DNA of 64,000 nucleotides, from positions 620,001-684,000 of the forward strand of contig JAGTJL010000008.1 in NCBI GenBank assembly GCA_020746875.1, given 5' to 3'. Every line of letters starts with the position of its first letter. Within the stretch, counting starts at the first letter, position 1. This document shows positions 25,752-37,137 of the stretch, piece after piece. Source of the stretch: Rhexocercosporidium sp. MPI-PUGE-AT-0058 (taxonomy: Eukaryota > Ascomycota > Leotiomycetes > Helotiales). The notes under the pieces are model-generated. The model was not told the origin of the DNA, ran no database searches, and saw nothing but the letters and a program-made list of their open reading frames with translations. Made by a program: the position numbers and the translations under genes.

Positions 25752-27341
25752 TCAGGGGGCGATGCTCTCAATCCATTGGGCTACTATCTCTCCTTCTCCT
25801 TCTCCTTCTCCTTCTCCTTCTCCTTCTCCTTCTCCTTCTCCTTCTCCTTCTCCTTCTCCTTCTCCTTCTCCTTCTCCTTCTCCTTCTCCTTGTCCCTCTC
25901 CTCCCCCATCCTCCCATCTTTCATCCCCGTCCACAACCCCAATTCCAGCCCCAGACTCATGAACAGGAAGTCCCCTCACCTGCGCCCTCGCCTCACTATC
26001 TCCCTCGGCATCTAGATCCTCATCCCACACCTTCCGGTCCTCGAATTCGTGTAGTAACACACTCCTGCGTAGCAGGGAGGCGAGGCGGTGCGCTTGGGTG
26101 CGGGGTGAGGGCGTTGTGGAGCTTTCTTCTGCGTCTGGATGCTGTTGTTGGGTCTTGGTCTTTGTTGGTCGTTTTGGTCGTTTGGGGGGTGGTGAGGAGG
26201 TGGTGGTGGGAGAGGAGCTGTAGAGGAATAGGGAGTAGGGGATCTTGAGGGTTGAGGACTTCGGTGGGTATTTTAGGTGGGCGGCGCGGGTTGGAGGGGA
26301 GAGGGTTAGGTGGGAGATGCGTTTTGCTAGGTCGGTTTCTGGGGTCTGCTCTGTTGGATGCGAGGATGAGGTTGCGGTTGAGGGTGATGAGTTTAAAGAT
26401 GAGTATGGTGAGAGGGCTCCTTCGGAGGGCCAGAGATCTTCTGTCTCGGATGGAGAGAGTGTGGAGGGGGTGGGAGATGGAGAGGATGAGGAGTCTTCAT
26501 CTTCTTCTGTAACCCATGATGGAGGGATCGCTAGACCTGATGTGCGGAAGAAGAGGGTTGGAGAGGCGAAGGAGTCGAATGCTGATGCTGGGTTGGTGAA
26601 GAGGTTTTGTTTTAAGGAGTGGAGGGTCTGGGTGTCCCAGCTTGAATCGAGGTTGTTGGTATCTTGTGATGAAGATTGAGATGAGGATGTGGATAGAGAT
26701 GGGGGAGGGATAGGTGAGGTAACGACATCCGTCCAGTCGAACACGGCATTTTTCGTGATTAATCCGACGATCTTCGTGGGTAGAGAGCGGGATGTGAAAT
26801 TCTCTGTTAAAGCGAGGGAGGTGGCGAGGGTGCCGCCTAGAAAGGAACCGTAGAGGAGGAGGGGGCGTTGGGTCGGTAGGGAGGAGATATGGGGGGAGGG
26901 GGCGTGGATTGAGGATCTAGTTTTGGTGGGGGTTGTTGGTGAAGTTAAGGATGGTTGCTGAGAGAAGCGTGAGAGGAGAGTAGTGAGAAGGAATGTGTAG
27001 CCTGCTAGTGTGTCGTGGAGGGGTATTGGGAAAGGGTGGTGTGCGTAAGATGGGTGTGAGGAGAGGACTTTGGGCGATGTTGATCTAAGCGAGTATTGAG
27101 AGGAAGAGGGGATATTCCATCTGTACTTTATGCTTGCGAGAGCTGTTCGTGGGGTGAGGAGGTAGGATGGTATTGGTGGGTGGGTGTGCCGGAGATGGGT
27201 ACCGGTTGGTGGGAGGTGGATTATTAGGGTGTTTGAGGGGTCGTTGAGGGCGGGGGAATTGTAGAGGCTTGGGTTTGTTGATGTTAGTGAGTAGTGAATT
27301 AAGGGAAAAGGGGTAGCGAGGACATGGCACGTGGAAGGTGT
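25752..27341 (-). CDS. Alpha/beta-hydrolase-like protein with long Gly-Glu repeat; start codon unresolved
   Basis: The frame is open for 529 codons but has no ATG between the upstream TGA (27342-27344) and the conserved region. The real start must lie in an unseen upstream exon or behind an indel; an ATG at 27325 is out of frame by one base. Seen: LIIHLPPTGTHLRH (strand and oxyanion-like loop), TPRTALASIKYRWN, HPFPIPLHDTLAGY and LLLYGSFLGGTLATSLAL, a nucleophile-elbow-like segment lacking the canonical GxSxG spacing, then GLITKNAVFDWTD. This matches the alpha/beta-hydrolase fold-3-like pattern of fungal proteins. The middle is Ser/Pro/Thr-rich. Near the C-terminus a hexanucleotide repeat encodes about 17 GE pairs before IVAQWIESIAP. 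Catalytic activity is uncertain. Confidence 0.65.
   Translation of the reverse strand, partial: TPSTCHVLATPFPLIHYSLTSTNPSLYNSPALNDPSNTLIIHLPPTGTHLRHTHPPIPSYLLTPRTALASIKYRWNIPSSSQYSLRSTSPKVLSSHPSYAHHPFPIPLHDTLAGYTFLLTTLLSRFSQQPSLTSPTTPTKTRSSIHAPSPHISSLPTQRPLLLYGSFLGGTLATSLALTENFTSRSLPTKIVGLITKNAVFDWTDVVTSPIPPPSLSTSSSQSSSQDTNNLDSSWDTQTLHSLKQNLFTNPASAFDSFASPTLFFRTSGLAIPPSWVTEEDEDSSSSPSPTPSTLSPSETEDLWPSEGALSPYSSLNSSPSTATSSSHPTEQTPETDLAKRISHLTLSPPTRAAHLKYPPKSSTLKIPYSLFLYSSSPTTTSSPPPKRPKRPTKTKTQQQHPDAEESSTTPSPRTQAHRLASLLRRSVLLHEFEDRKVWDEDLDAEGDSEARAQVRGLPVHESGAGIGVVDGDERWEDGGGEGQGEGEGEGEGEGEGEGEGEGEGEGEGEGEGEGEGEIVAQWIESIAP
25788..25891. repeat. (TTCTCC)n hexanucleotide tandem repeat inside a coding region
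   Basis: About 17 near-perfect copies of a 6-bp unit. On the minus strand it encodes alternating Gly-Glu in the hydrolase-like protein. On the plus strand all three frames are open (Phe-Ser, Leu-Leu and Pro-Ser), which is a by-product of the repeat and not a gene. Copy number is likely to vary among strains. Confidence 0.95.
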
Positions 27342-30300
27342 TCACGTGGAAACGTCAACAACCTCATGAGCATAGTTAAAGTCTACCCTCCTAGGGTAAA
27401 TGATATCGGAAGGAACTCACTCAACGGTAACCGACCCCGAAGATCCACACTTCACGTCTAACGTCTCAACCTCGTATCTATGTCCTTCACGTGATATGGT
27501 CGCGGAGTGCAAGCAGGCACTGGAAGAGATCAGCCTCGAGCTGCGTACGCAGCTGGCGATCCTTGACGATGTTGGCATCCCGTCCTTCAAACTCAAACGA
27601 CAACATGACGCCAATCTGGGCGCAGCAAAAAGCTGCAGCATCTGGGGAAGCTGTACTGTAGGGGAGTCGAAACACTCAGTTCATGCAGAGTGGTGGTTGA
27701 AACATACGTCAGTGTGTTGCACTGTTTGGACTTGTTTGGTTGATAGCTTGGAAGGGGGCTTGGGGAGGTGTGTCTGAATTTCGCCGTGGTCCGTGGGAAT
27801 ACTGAGAGTAGGACGACGCGCCGGTGAAAGAAGCGCGTTGGACGCGCAAGCAGGTTGGCAACTACGGTAGGCTCTTTCTACTGAAATGAATAGACGGGGG
27901 CTTGGCCGGGTGCCCGTTATTGGCGTTTCGTTTGCCCTTTTCCAGAAGCTTGTGGATGCGGGATTTTGTTTTGACTTTCCAATCCGCCGTATCTCGTACT
28001 GTGATGGGTGTGCTGTGGTCAGGGGAAATACAGTATTCCGTACTTGTTGGAACAATCAGATCTTTGGCGTCTGTGCGGAGTCCTAGAATATTCTACTGTC
28101 CAAGGGAAGTCAACCAATGAACTAATCCGGTTTACTCTTTTTCTACTGTAATAAGTAAAATCTGGGTCATTCAGAACAGGCAGAAAACGGTTAGATCATT
28201 ACCCTTGATACGAAGTCTGGCAGGGAAGGAGGTGAAGGCGTCGACTTGACCAATGAACAAGACGCCGGATGAATACCTTGGCGTTTTCGAAGAAACCAAT
28301 CAGTCGCCGGCCCGGTTGAGCACGTTCGTACAGGGCTGGCCTTGGCTGGACTGGAGGAAACCAGGACATGGAGATGTGACAGAAAGATGGGGATGTCAGT
28401 AGCGAGCTAATTCAGGAGACAGCTGCTAATGAATTAAATTGTCATGTTAAGCTTTATTGGGTGTGGACGAGTCAAGTTGGTGATAGTAGGTAAGGTAGTA
28501 AGTTTCCTATGTGGGTAGGATACGGTAAGGTTTTTTTTGTCATCTGTTCTGTAATTACTTGCCAGCAGCTCAAGCAGATTTGGTTGTTACTGTACCGTGC
28601 AACGGGAAACGTCGATGCGCGATCGCGATGCAGCAGCAGATTTCGGGCGACGATCCCGATTCTTTTGAGGCACAGCACAGGACTGCACTTTGCCGAACCG
28701 AGATGGGTGGCTGTGGGTTCTTATTTAGTTCTGGTGACCACCAGTCAAACATTGTATGGATCGATCATCGTATCAAGCGGCAGAATAATAATTCCGTATT
28801 GCAGAAAAATAGAGGAAGTATGCCTAGGTATGTAGGACATATTTTGTACATCGTACGCAGCTCGAAGCTGGAGCTGATTTCCGAAAAGCCCGACCGACCA
28901 GTTCATCTGTAGAATGAATGAATGTCTTGAGATACAGGATGAGGATGATGAGTGACGATGATTGGCACGCGTCAGTGATCAACCAAACAGAAGGCGTTTT
29001 TCTTGGCCGGGTTTGCGCCATCAATAGATAGCTCGACCTCGACCTTCCGTCACAAGCTTGAAAAGGAGGTTTGCGTACCCCCCACCAAGAGGAATTCCCC
29101 ATCTCAGACCCAACGTCAACGCCAACGCCAACGCTAACGTCCAGCAACCCCTCACTCAATTCTCCCACCGGCCGGCCATTTTCTCCCGCTTGCCATTCAT
29201 TCCATTTTGACACTCAGACCAACCATACCAAAAACAGATTCACGATAATAATCTGCTGCGAACCACGGTGCAACAGAAACCCAATTACTGCGTACCATCA
29301 GTCAGGGCAAGCAGAGAGCAAGCTTTTCCAGCCCCACACGGTCCACTGTCAGCCCGAAACAGCTTAGCATGATGTCGACCCCCTTGTCTGCCGCTTTAGC
29401 CAAGAGAAAAAGTGGTTCGTGTGAGGAGTGCCAAGCTGGGAAATTCCCAAAGCTTTTTGGAGATCGGCGGGATGGTTTTGGAGACGTATTTCGGTTGTGC
29501 TGTGCCTCGGAGCGTGCGTGTAAACAGAAGTAGAAGTAACTTCGTATGATGGTCATTCTACGGAGAGAGCGAAGACGTTATAAATCGCTCATACAATACC
29601 GTACGTGGGAAAGGTAATAGGTGCGTATAAGTACGTCGTATATGGTGTTTCTACGTGTGTTGTAGGATAGGGCAGAATGCAAGTGTTGGCTGTTGTGAGA
29701 TGCTTCTTTGGGGATGTAGTGGATGCAGTCGTGCAAACACTTCTTCACCTACTTACTTAGCCTTGTTATACACGCCATACTGTGCCATGCCCAGGTAGAA
29801 GAATCGCAACATAGTTGGTCTGCCTATCAAATATACGGTAGTCTGCCTGCCTACCAGTTGTATGCCCACCTTCCTTCCTCTTCGGCCATCACCTGCCATC
29901 CTTCCCTCAAGCCTCTTCCCTCCTTACTCCATTCAGACCTTTGCCTGACACCCTTCTCGAGCGGTCGAGGCCTGGGATGTATGGATGGATGGATGGATGA
30001 ATGGAATAGGTGCTCGAATGCATGCTGGCCCAGATGCCATGTCCCAAGTCAATCTACCTACCTACCTACCTACCTACCTACTAGAACATCATGCTGTTAC
30101 CCATCGATCAATCCCCTTGTCTAGACTTGATGGGGACTATGACTCGCAAACCACTTCCTTACTGTTGCTGCTGCTGCTGCTGCTGCTGCTACCCTATCTA
30201 GAGAAACCTCCGCTTCTTTGCATCTTTCATCTCCATCTTCAACCTCACTTTATCCTGGCGGGATAGGATGCACGTTTCCTCCTGTCAACCAATCCCAGGC

Positions 30301-31084
30301 GACCTTTGACATCTCGGCCTCCCACCGCCCGGCCACTCACTCAGTCACTCACTCACACGCCGTCGTTCCACCACCACCAGCCGGCCGGTGTTTTTCAACC
30401 CCCCTGCCCTTCCCTTCCCTGCGTCAGGTCGTGCCTTCCGCAAGTTGTTGCAGACTCCACAGCCCCCTCCCCCTCCCCATCCCCTGGCACTTTCCCTCCC
30501 TGCACACCCCTGCCCTGCCCAGACCCCACTAATTTTCGAGGTGGACCCACCCTAGACAGTACAGGACTCACTCCTGTTTTGTCTTATTCTGCTTCTGCTT
30601 CTGCTTCTGCTTCTCCAGAACTCCAGAGCAGCAAGACTTTCTTCCATATACTTTCTTTCTCTCCTTCGTATCTCCTCCTCTTCTTCTTAATAACCTCCTC
30701 CAACCCCAACACTCCTTTACGTTTCATCATCCCATCATCCCATCGCCAGAGCATTCTACCTTAACTGGTACGATCTCGCCCAATTTTGCCCTACTTACTT
30801 CGTCCCTGCTTGCATTCACCTACAATTGAGGGCTGTGTTTACGTACTCCACGGACCTCAACTACCACCGACCCCCTCCAGGGAAACGTACCCAATCCTTC
30901 ACCCAGCCCGCCCGGCCTCGTCATTCACCTCGAGTTGAGTGTGGGAGAATAAATTCAATCCATGGCGTCTGCACCACCATAACATAACACGACTGCCCTG
31001 CAAGTTCGTGCATCTTCGAGTTTCGACCAGGCGGGGATTTGATCGAGCACATTTGGACGAGGCTATTGAGTTACCATATTCAAG
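27342..31084. other. 3.7-kb divergent intergenic region with microsatellites
   Basis: Between the hydrolase-like gene (-) and the GT32 gene (+). A possible small frame at 27496-27777 (+) reads ALEEISLELRTQLAILDDVG but has no family match and an equally open antisense frame, so I do not call it. The right half is C/T-rich leader sequence with several short tandem repeats. Confidence 0.4.
29978..30190. repeat. Cluster of simple repeats: GGAT, TACC, CTG
   Basis: Within about 210 bp: (GGAT)4 near 29983-29999, about 7 copies of CTAC at 30054-30082, and about 8 CTG copies at 30166-30190. A (GCTTCT)4 run is further on at about 30592-30615. All lie in the presumed 5' flank of the GT32 gene. Confidence 0.85.
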
Positions 31085-32935
31085 ATGGCGAAGAAGACTC
31101 GGACGAGGAATTTCTGTGGGGTTTTGCAGAGCGTATTGGCTGCTGCTACTCTCTATGGATTTCTCTACCTACTCGTTACTGTCTACCAGAAAGGCTCTTT
31201 ACCCGCATCGCCCAAGGAGCTCTACAAGAACCCACTGTCACATCGACCTGGGTCTTCCTCTGACCAAATCGGTTCTCTAGGACCTTCCAGCAAATTAATT
31301 GTCGAAAAGATCAACCCCAAGGCCAATTGGTTCAACAGACCTGAGAGCCTTGTTACCCCAAGAGACAATTTCCTAGGAAAGAGACCACATGTCGACACCA
31401 TTGCCAACCTAACAAAGCTAGTGGAAGAATGCAGAGGGTCATACGAGAATATTGAGAAGATGCCATATGTATACGATTGTTTGAAATATCTGGATCAGGG
31501 CGCAAAAGAATATTTCTACAGACTACCAAGGGGGGAGGGGGCCAGCGAACAATCACCCAAACATGCCGAGTACCTCAACGCAGACGGAGCGGACAATACC
31601 CTGAGCGAGTATCCTTCATACCAAGCAGCTTCGAAAGATTCAATGGGCCGATGCAATGGTCCCATCATACCTTACCATGTTTACTGGACGGGCCCTGCAA
31701 CCTGGAGAGTTGAACTATTCATCAAGAGTCACTTCCATACTCAAAATATTCCATGCGTTCGTCTTTTTATTTGGTTGGATGGAGATCGGGACTCCAAAGC
31801 TGTGGACAAGATGCTGAACCAGGATCCCCTGTTTGAGAAGTTTCTACCTTTCGTGGCAAGAGGCGACATTGTTTTGAAGACATGGAAATTCCCTTCCAGA
31901 ATCCCACTACCGAAAGGCGACAACACAGATGGCGTTGGTTACTACAAGACCCCAGGAAAGCCGAATTCAAAAAACGAGACACTAGTGGCGGACGGACTGA
32001 TTCGTGATTCCGAGGGCCAAGAATGGCTCGTCTTGACTGAGAAACAAATGACCTTTCTTCCAGTTGCGGTCTCTGATGCTGTTCGATTTGTGGTTCTGCA
32101 TCTCTATGGAGGGGCATATTTCGATATGGATGTGATCATGCTCAGGGATATGCGACCATTGTTAATTGGAGATGAGCATTCGTTTGCGGAGAGGTGGGGA
32201 GGACATCCAAGTCCGGGAGACTACAACACTGCAATCATGTCCTTGTCCGCCAATTCGTCACTCTCATCATACTTACTTCGAGGTGGTGTGAGAATGGGTT
32301 TGAACTTCCACCCAAGAGTGATCGGAGTTATGGCCGTCAAGGATCATCGAAATCGGGAGTTTCACATGCTAGAAACAGCAGCTTTTGATCCCATCTGGAC
32401 GGAATTCAACTGGGGAAGATTGGGGAAATGTACTATTCCTTGCATACACGACTATGCGCAGGTTTTCAAGGGAAAGAATGGGTTTCCTTTGAAGGATGAA
32501 TGGAAGACGTATGAGGGACCACAATTGAAACTTTCAGCCGCGAAAGGTCGAGGACATTTCTGGGACATGAGGCATGTTGGAGAGAGAGCCGTTACTCCAG
32601 TCACGACGGAGTCAGTAACCTACGACCGAGATATTTTGAGCAAGACAGAGTATAAGATTGAGGAAGACAATTATCCGCCAACGAACCGCACTTTAGAGAA
32701 TTTCTTTCGCGGGGCCTGGACATATCACATTCACAATCAGGTACGTTTCCTCCCTTCACGAAGAAGCCAGACTAACAAATCCTAGTGGCTTAAGAATCCC
32801 GAACCTTCATCCTGGCTGAGCGTCATCCAGCGCGCACACGATGGCTTCTTCTCTCACGGCCGCATGAACCCTTATGGCGAAAAATGGGACGGACCAAGCA
32901 TACCTGAATATGAGATTAGTTGGGAATATTCGTGA
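31085..32935 (+). CDS. Type II membrane glycosyltransferase, family 32 (DXD type)
   Basis: A Golgi-type sugar transferase by family, related to the Gly_transf_sug/Och1-like group. Exons 31085-32740 and 32786-32935 (45-nt intron, ACTAAC branch point) give 601 aa in frame. A short basic N-terminus precedes one hydrophobic anchor at about residues 12-33 (VLQSVLAAATLYGFLYLLV), so the catalytic part faces the lumen. The core has PYHVYWTGPATWRVELFIKS (donor-site region), LFIWLDGD, VSDAVRFVVLHLYGGAYFDMDV with the metal-binding DXD at Asp347/Asp349, then GDYNTAIMS. The short second exon adds the aromatic-rich C-terminus (GEKWDGPSIPEYEISWEY). Linkage and acceptor cannot be read from sequence. Possible N-glycosylation sequons are present in the lumenal part. 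Confidence 0.88.
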
Positions 32936-33876
32936 ATGATCAAGGGATTTTTGGAGAGGGATATACCACTATTTGGTTCCGGGAAATTTTGTTTGGCCAT
33001 AGAGTCGGGTCTGCAGGCAGGCGGCAGATTTGAAGGCAGACAAGATGTTATCTAGTGTGGTGAGATCGCACATCCATCGATCTAGGCGGTTCACGATACA
33101 TGTGCACATCAAAGCGGAGCAACGCAAGGCGGCAACCAAAGCGGACTTCTGAAGCAGGAGTTGCTATCTGAGGTTATAGTACGCATGTATAGGGGTGGTA
33201 TATGCACATATGTATAAACTCACAAACAAATACATTGCGGGCGTTCTCACTGGCATTTGTACCACTCTACGGAGTTGAGATCTGGTATGGAGTATTTCGG
33301 AGTTTCACTTTTGGCTGAATGGCTGAGGATCTTTTTGGCATTTCGGGCAGGATCTGAGGGGAGGGGTTTCGAAGGGAGATGGGAGATGGAGAGAGGGGGG
33401 AGGATGTAGACTTGCATTCTTTTTCGTGAGGGAGGGAACGATGTGTGGTATGGAGTGAAATGTGGTGTGCGAAGTCGGGTGGAGATAGACGTACCGTGGT
33501 GTGAAATGGGATGTGGGCGGGAAAGTGGAGGCAGCCAGCGTACGGAGAAGTGGAAGGTGGATTCATGGTCTAGAAGGATAGTATAGCAAATGAAATCAAG
33601 ACATGGCATGATGCATGAGAGATAAATCGGCACTCCGTCTTTCCCATTGCGTACTCATTCACTTACTCGCTCACATTCTCCGTCGCAACCTCCCCCAAAT
33701 CGAGAACGAACCCGAGAGACATATCATACAGTAGACAGGAATATGAATAAGCTTTGAGAAATCTACAGTACATGCGTACTAATTTCATTCTTTCTTTCAT
33801 CATGATCCTATTAGAAATTATATCCCAGATTTTTCTAGGTGGTAACAAAGCTCAATATAGGGCTCTTATCTATCTG

Positions 33877-33927
<51 letters not shown>

Positions 33928-34144
33928 ATCTATCTATCTGTCCCAAGAGCGTTCAACTTGGAGTTATCCAAAACCAGAGATGAAACTAAACGCCTAGAAT
34001 CCGTCACCCTTGAAAACCCCCCTGAAGATTTGAAAAACAAGAGGAAGAGACAGAGAGTACGGAGAACCATCCCGCATAGAAGAGACAGCCGAACAGACGT
34101 CCCCACGCTCATGATACCCTAACATTAGATCAGGTCATACCCTA
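32936..34144. other. 1.2-kb convergent intergenic region
   Basis: 3' flanks of the GT32 and histidine-phosphatase genes. No supported gene. It contains the CTTT microsatellite listed separately. Confidence 0.4.
33876..33938. repeat. (CTTT)n microsatellite running into (CTAT)n
   Basis: About 12-13 CTTT copies, then about three CTAT copies, in the intergenic space between convergent genes. Likely to be length-polymorphic. Confidence 0.93.
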
Positions 34145-35040
34145 TCACAACTTCGCCGTCTCCTCTCTCGGACCCTGATACCCACTCTCGCACCACTCCC
34201 TCTCAACCGCATCCCTTAACGTCCTCTGCTCCTCGCGTCCAAGCTCACTCTCAGCACCCATCCTCGAAACTCTACTCTCCCTCGTCTCCCTCAACGCCGC
34301 CCCCTCTCTATCCCCCTCAAAATCCACAAATTCATAACTCCGAACCTCCGTGTTCGCCCACCCCGTCCCAACGAACTTCCCAGCTCCATCCCAATCATCC
34401 GTGAAATAATGCAAGTAGCCACCATGCGTCACGACGACGATATTGACGTCCTGGTCCGGGTTGAGAGCGAGGCTTTGCTCAGCGACGGCGCGGATGAAGA
34501 GACGTGCTGAGCGAGCCCGACGCTCGATCGCGTGGGCGGCTGGACTCCACTTCCCGACTTTGGATGTCCAATCTTCGGGTACATATGTGAAATCGACCGT
34601 TCCTGCGTATTCGCCCTGCGAGAACTCCGCTTCGAGGTCCTGGACGCTGGAGCCGGTGTCGCAGGGGAGGTTTGATGTTTCTTGGAGTTCGGGGAGGGCG
34701 GTTATGCGGAGCCCGCGGGAGATGGCGGACGGGAAGGAGAGGAGCGTTGTGTAGAGGGTTCGGCGGAGGGGGGAGGAGATTAGGTGGGTTATGGTTTGGG
34801 GGGAGGGGAAGGTTTGAGAGAGGGTTGTGCATTGTGTTTTTCCTGTGGGAGTGAGGAGGGGGTCGGCGATGGTGTGGTTTGCTAGGGAGAGGTTGTGGAA
34901 GCCTTGAGCGTCTATGGGAGTTAGGATTGTTTAGTTTGCTAGGTTTGGATAGAAGGAAGAAAATATAGAGGGAGAGATGTCAAAAGACTAGAGTGGGAGA
35001 AGAACTTACGGCGTACGCAGTGAATGGTAGCTTTTGCCAT
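34145..35040 (-). CDS. Histidine phosphatase (phosphoglycerate mutase-like)
   Basis: Branch-1/2 histidine phosphatase superfamily; the reaction uses a phospho-histidine intermediate. Exons 35040-35010 (31 nt) and 34911-34145 give 265 aa in frame. Splicing creates the catalytic RHAQGFHN motif: the arginine is encoded at the exon end and His11 spans the junction, good evidence for the 98-nt intron. LLTPTGKTQC follows (usually LTxxGxxQ), then SSPLRRTLYT (the second Arg), a Glu in the ELQETS region and VVTHGGYLHY with the second catalytic His173. Fungal relatives are annotated as phosphoglycerate mutase-like or SPAC5H10.03-type phosphatases. The shape and short length argue against a true glycolytic mutase. 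Substrate unknown. The Arg/Glu-rich tail is probably disordered. Confidence 0.9.
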
Positions 35041-37137
35041 TGCCGTGCTATTTCTGCAGATGCTGCAAACTTGACGTTGAAGATGTTGAGTAAAGGATGA
35101 AAAGAAGAAGAGAATTGTAAGGGAGAAAAGTCGAATAGAAAAGTGACGTGCAATTGGGGAACTAAGTGGATACGTCGATGGCGGGGTGATAGTGGGGTTG
35201 ATTTTTGATAAGAGAAAAAGGGGATTGGGACGATAGTGATTGAAAGGTGGACCCAGACAAAAATAGAAACAGAAATCACTAATCGACTTTATCTCCAATT
35301 GATTCTTGCAGTTGATGCTAGAGAAGTATTGAGATATTGGGGAGAAGTGGCGAAAAAAGAAGAGGTCATTTCTATCCCACTTATACAAAGTCGTACCTGG
35401 TGTGGAGTTTGCATTAGCAGGTACCTACACGTACTTACTCACCTCGCTTGATTTGCATCACTCGGGACAACTGCCAACGGAGACTGGTAACGGTACAACA
35501 TATCCGCGCTTTGTTTTCCCGATATGCCATCATCTCAATGCATGGCAAAGACTCGTCGAATTTGCTTGTTGAGATGTGGACCGAATCAAACAAGGCTGAC
35601 GAGCCAATGACGATGTCGCTCTGCTAGGCGTGCGAGTTTGATTCGGGGGATTTGCCGATGGTGCAGGCGGGTGGCTTTGATGCATTGGACGTAGCCATGG
35701 ATGTGTTGGATGCGCTGGATGCTGTTTTGGGAGGGTTTGTCCCGCCTGAGATTCTGACGCTGTCCTGTATCGCTGGACTGGTGGTTGTAGACGTTCTGAC
35801 CCTTTTTACTTGCTTATCCGGAGGTGTAGAAGGAAATAATGTCGAGGTGACGCGCGAGGGGCTGTTGTCCAGCAGGTATGAGTGAGTGAGTGAGCATGTT
35901 AATTTTTTCATTGATCGATTGATGCGTGCTGTGGACTCTCGAAGGTGATGTGGTGGGTCAATTACCTACCACCCACCTTTGCTTGACCAGTTGTGCGTGA
36001 CACCCAGTCGCACATGCGAGATGCTTCCATGGACAGAGATTGCAATATCATCAGATCACACCGAGTGATGCTGACCCGTCATCGATACTCTAACTCTGAT
36101 AGATAATGATGGTGATGATGATGAATATGGTGGGTGCTGACTGGAAGAGGATGAAGTCGAGATGTCGTTGAAGTCAGAAGGTTTGCTTGGCGAGAAACGC
36201 CACATTATGACTAGTCTAAGGACTCGACGTCCTCGTTCCTTCCTCCGTCTACCTTCCAGTATAATGATATCCTGTCAACTTTTACCTCCTGTCTTCGACA
36301 CATGGGCTTTCTATCCTATATTGGATTATTCGCTGTATGCCTTTCCAGAAACGGTAGTTCTATGTACTGTACAGCCTCAATATCCAAGGTGAAAGTTGAG
36401 TAACCTGCCTGTTTTGGGGAATGCGATCCCGACTTGAGAGGTATAAGTGAGGTTCGCTAGATGGAAGTCCGAACTCTATGATATTTAATTGGAGGATTTA
36501 TGATCGATACTAGTTCGATTGTGCGTTTGCGTTTGATTCGAGCGAGGGAAGGGCTTTCACTGAATAAGTTGATGATTTCGTTGGCTGGTCGTGTTAATGA
36601 CAACTGGAATCCAATACGGTTACCATGCAAGAATGGCAAGTAATCTTTATTTTCGGTCTTGCGGATCGATGGAGAAGACGACAGCTATATGGGTCAATAT
36701 ATAGGTATTTACAATACCATCGGACATTACATAGGAGAAAGTCGCGCGAAAAAGTCCTCCATGAACTATTCTGTCCTTCTATCACGGTAAGTTCTCGTGC
36801 GGCCACAATCTTCCAAGCGACTGGTTCTTTTCGGAAGTTTTGTATCTGCTGAGGCTAGAAGTCAGTCACTCAGGGGAAGGAGCCGAGATCGGAGGACGTG
36901 GGATGATCTGCTAATCGATGTCTCCTGTCTTTGTATATTTCCGTGTGATATTTCTCATATATTCTTAGTCTACAATCTATGAATCTACGAACTTTCTGTC
37001 CTGTTATACAATTTCTGAAGAATTTATTCCTGCTGGTGAAAGGTAAGTCGTCATGTTAGACTTGGGTGAGGCGAATGTACCAAGAGGATACTGAGGTCTT
37101 GTGGGTGGTAGTGAAGCGATCAAAGGCTAGTAACTGG
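35041..37137. other. 2.1-kb intergenic region, no gene seen
   Basis: Promoter of the histidine phosphatase and the 3' flank of the monooxygenase. A copy of GTACTGTAC is at 36364-36372, and short GATGAT repeats lie near 36105-36130. A 95-codon Ser/Thr-rich minus frame (35624-35911) has no motif and is not called. Confidence 0.4.

Noticed and set aside
25671..26015. Plus-strand frames with Phe-Ser, Leu and Pro-Ser repeats
   Set aside because: They are the TTCTCC hexamer repeat read in three frames; the coding strand is the minus one, with a conserved hydrolase-like region.
27400..27777. Small plus-strand frame reading ALEEISLELRTQL
   Set aside because: It looks partly gene-like, but the antisense frame is equally open and no homology or splice evidence separates them.
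30939..31263. Plus-strand frames overlapping the GT32 start
   Set aside because: They overlap the GT32 N-terminus in other frames and have no signature.
35624..35911. 95-codon Ser/Thr-rich minus-strand frame
   Set aside because: Biased composition produces an open frame; no homology recognised.
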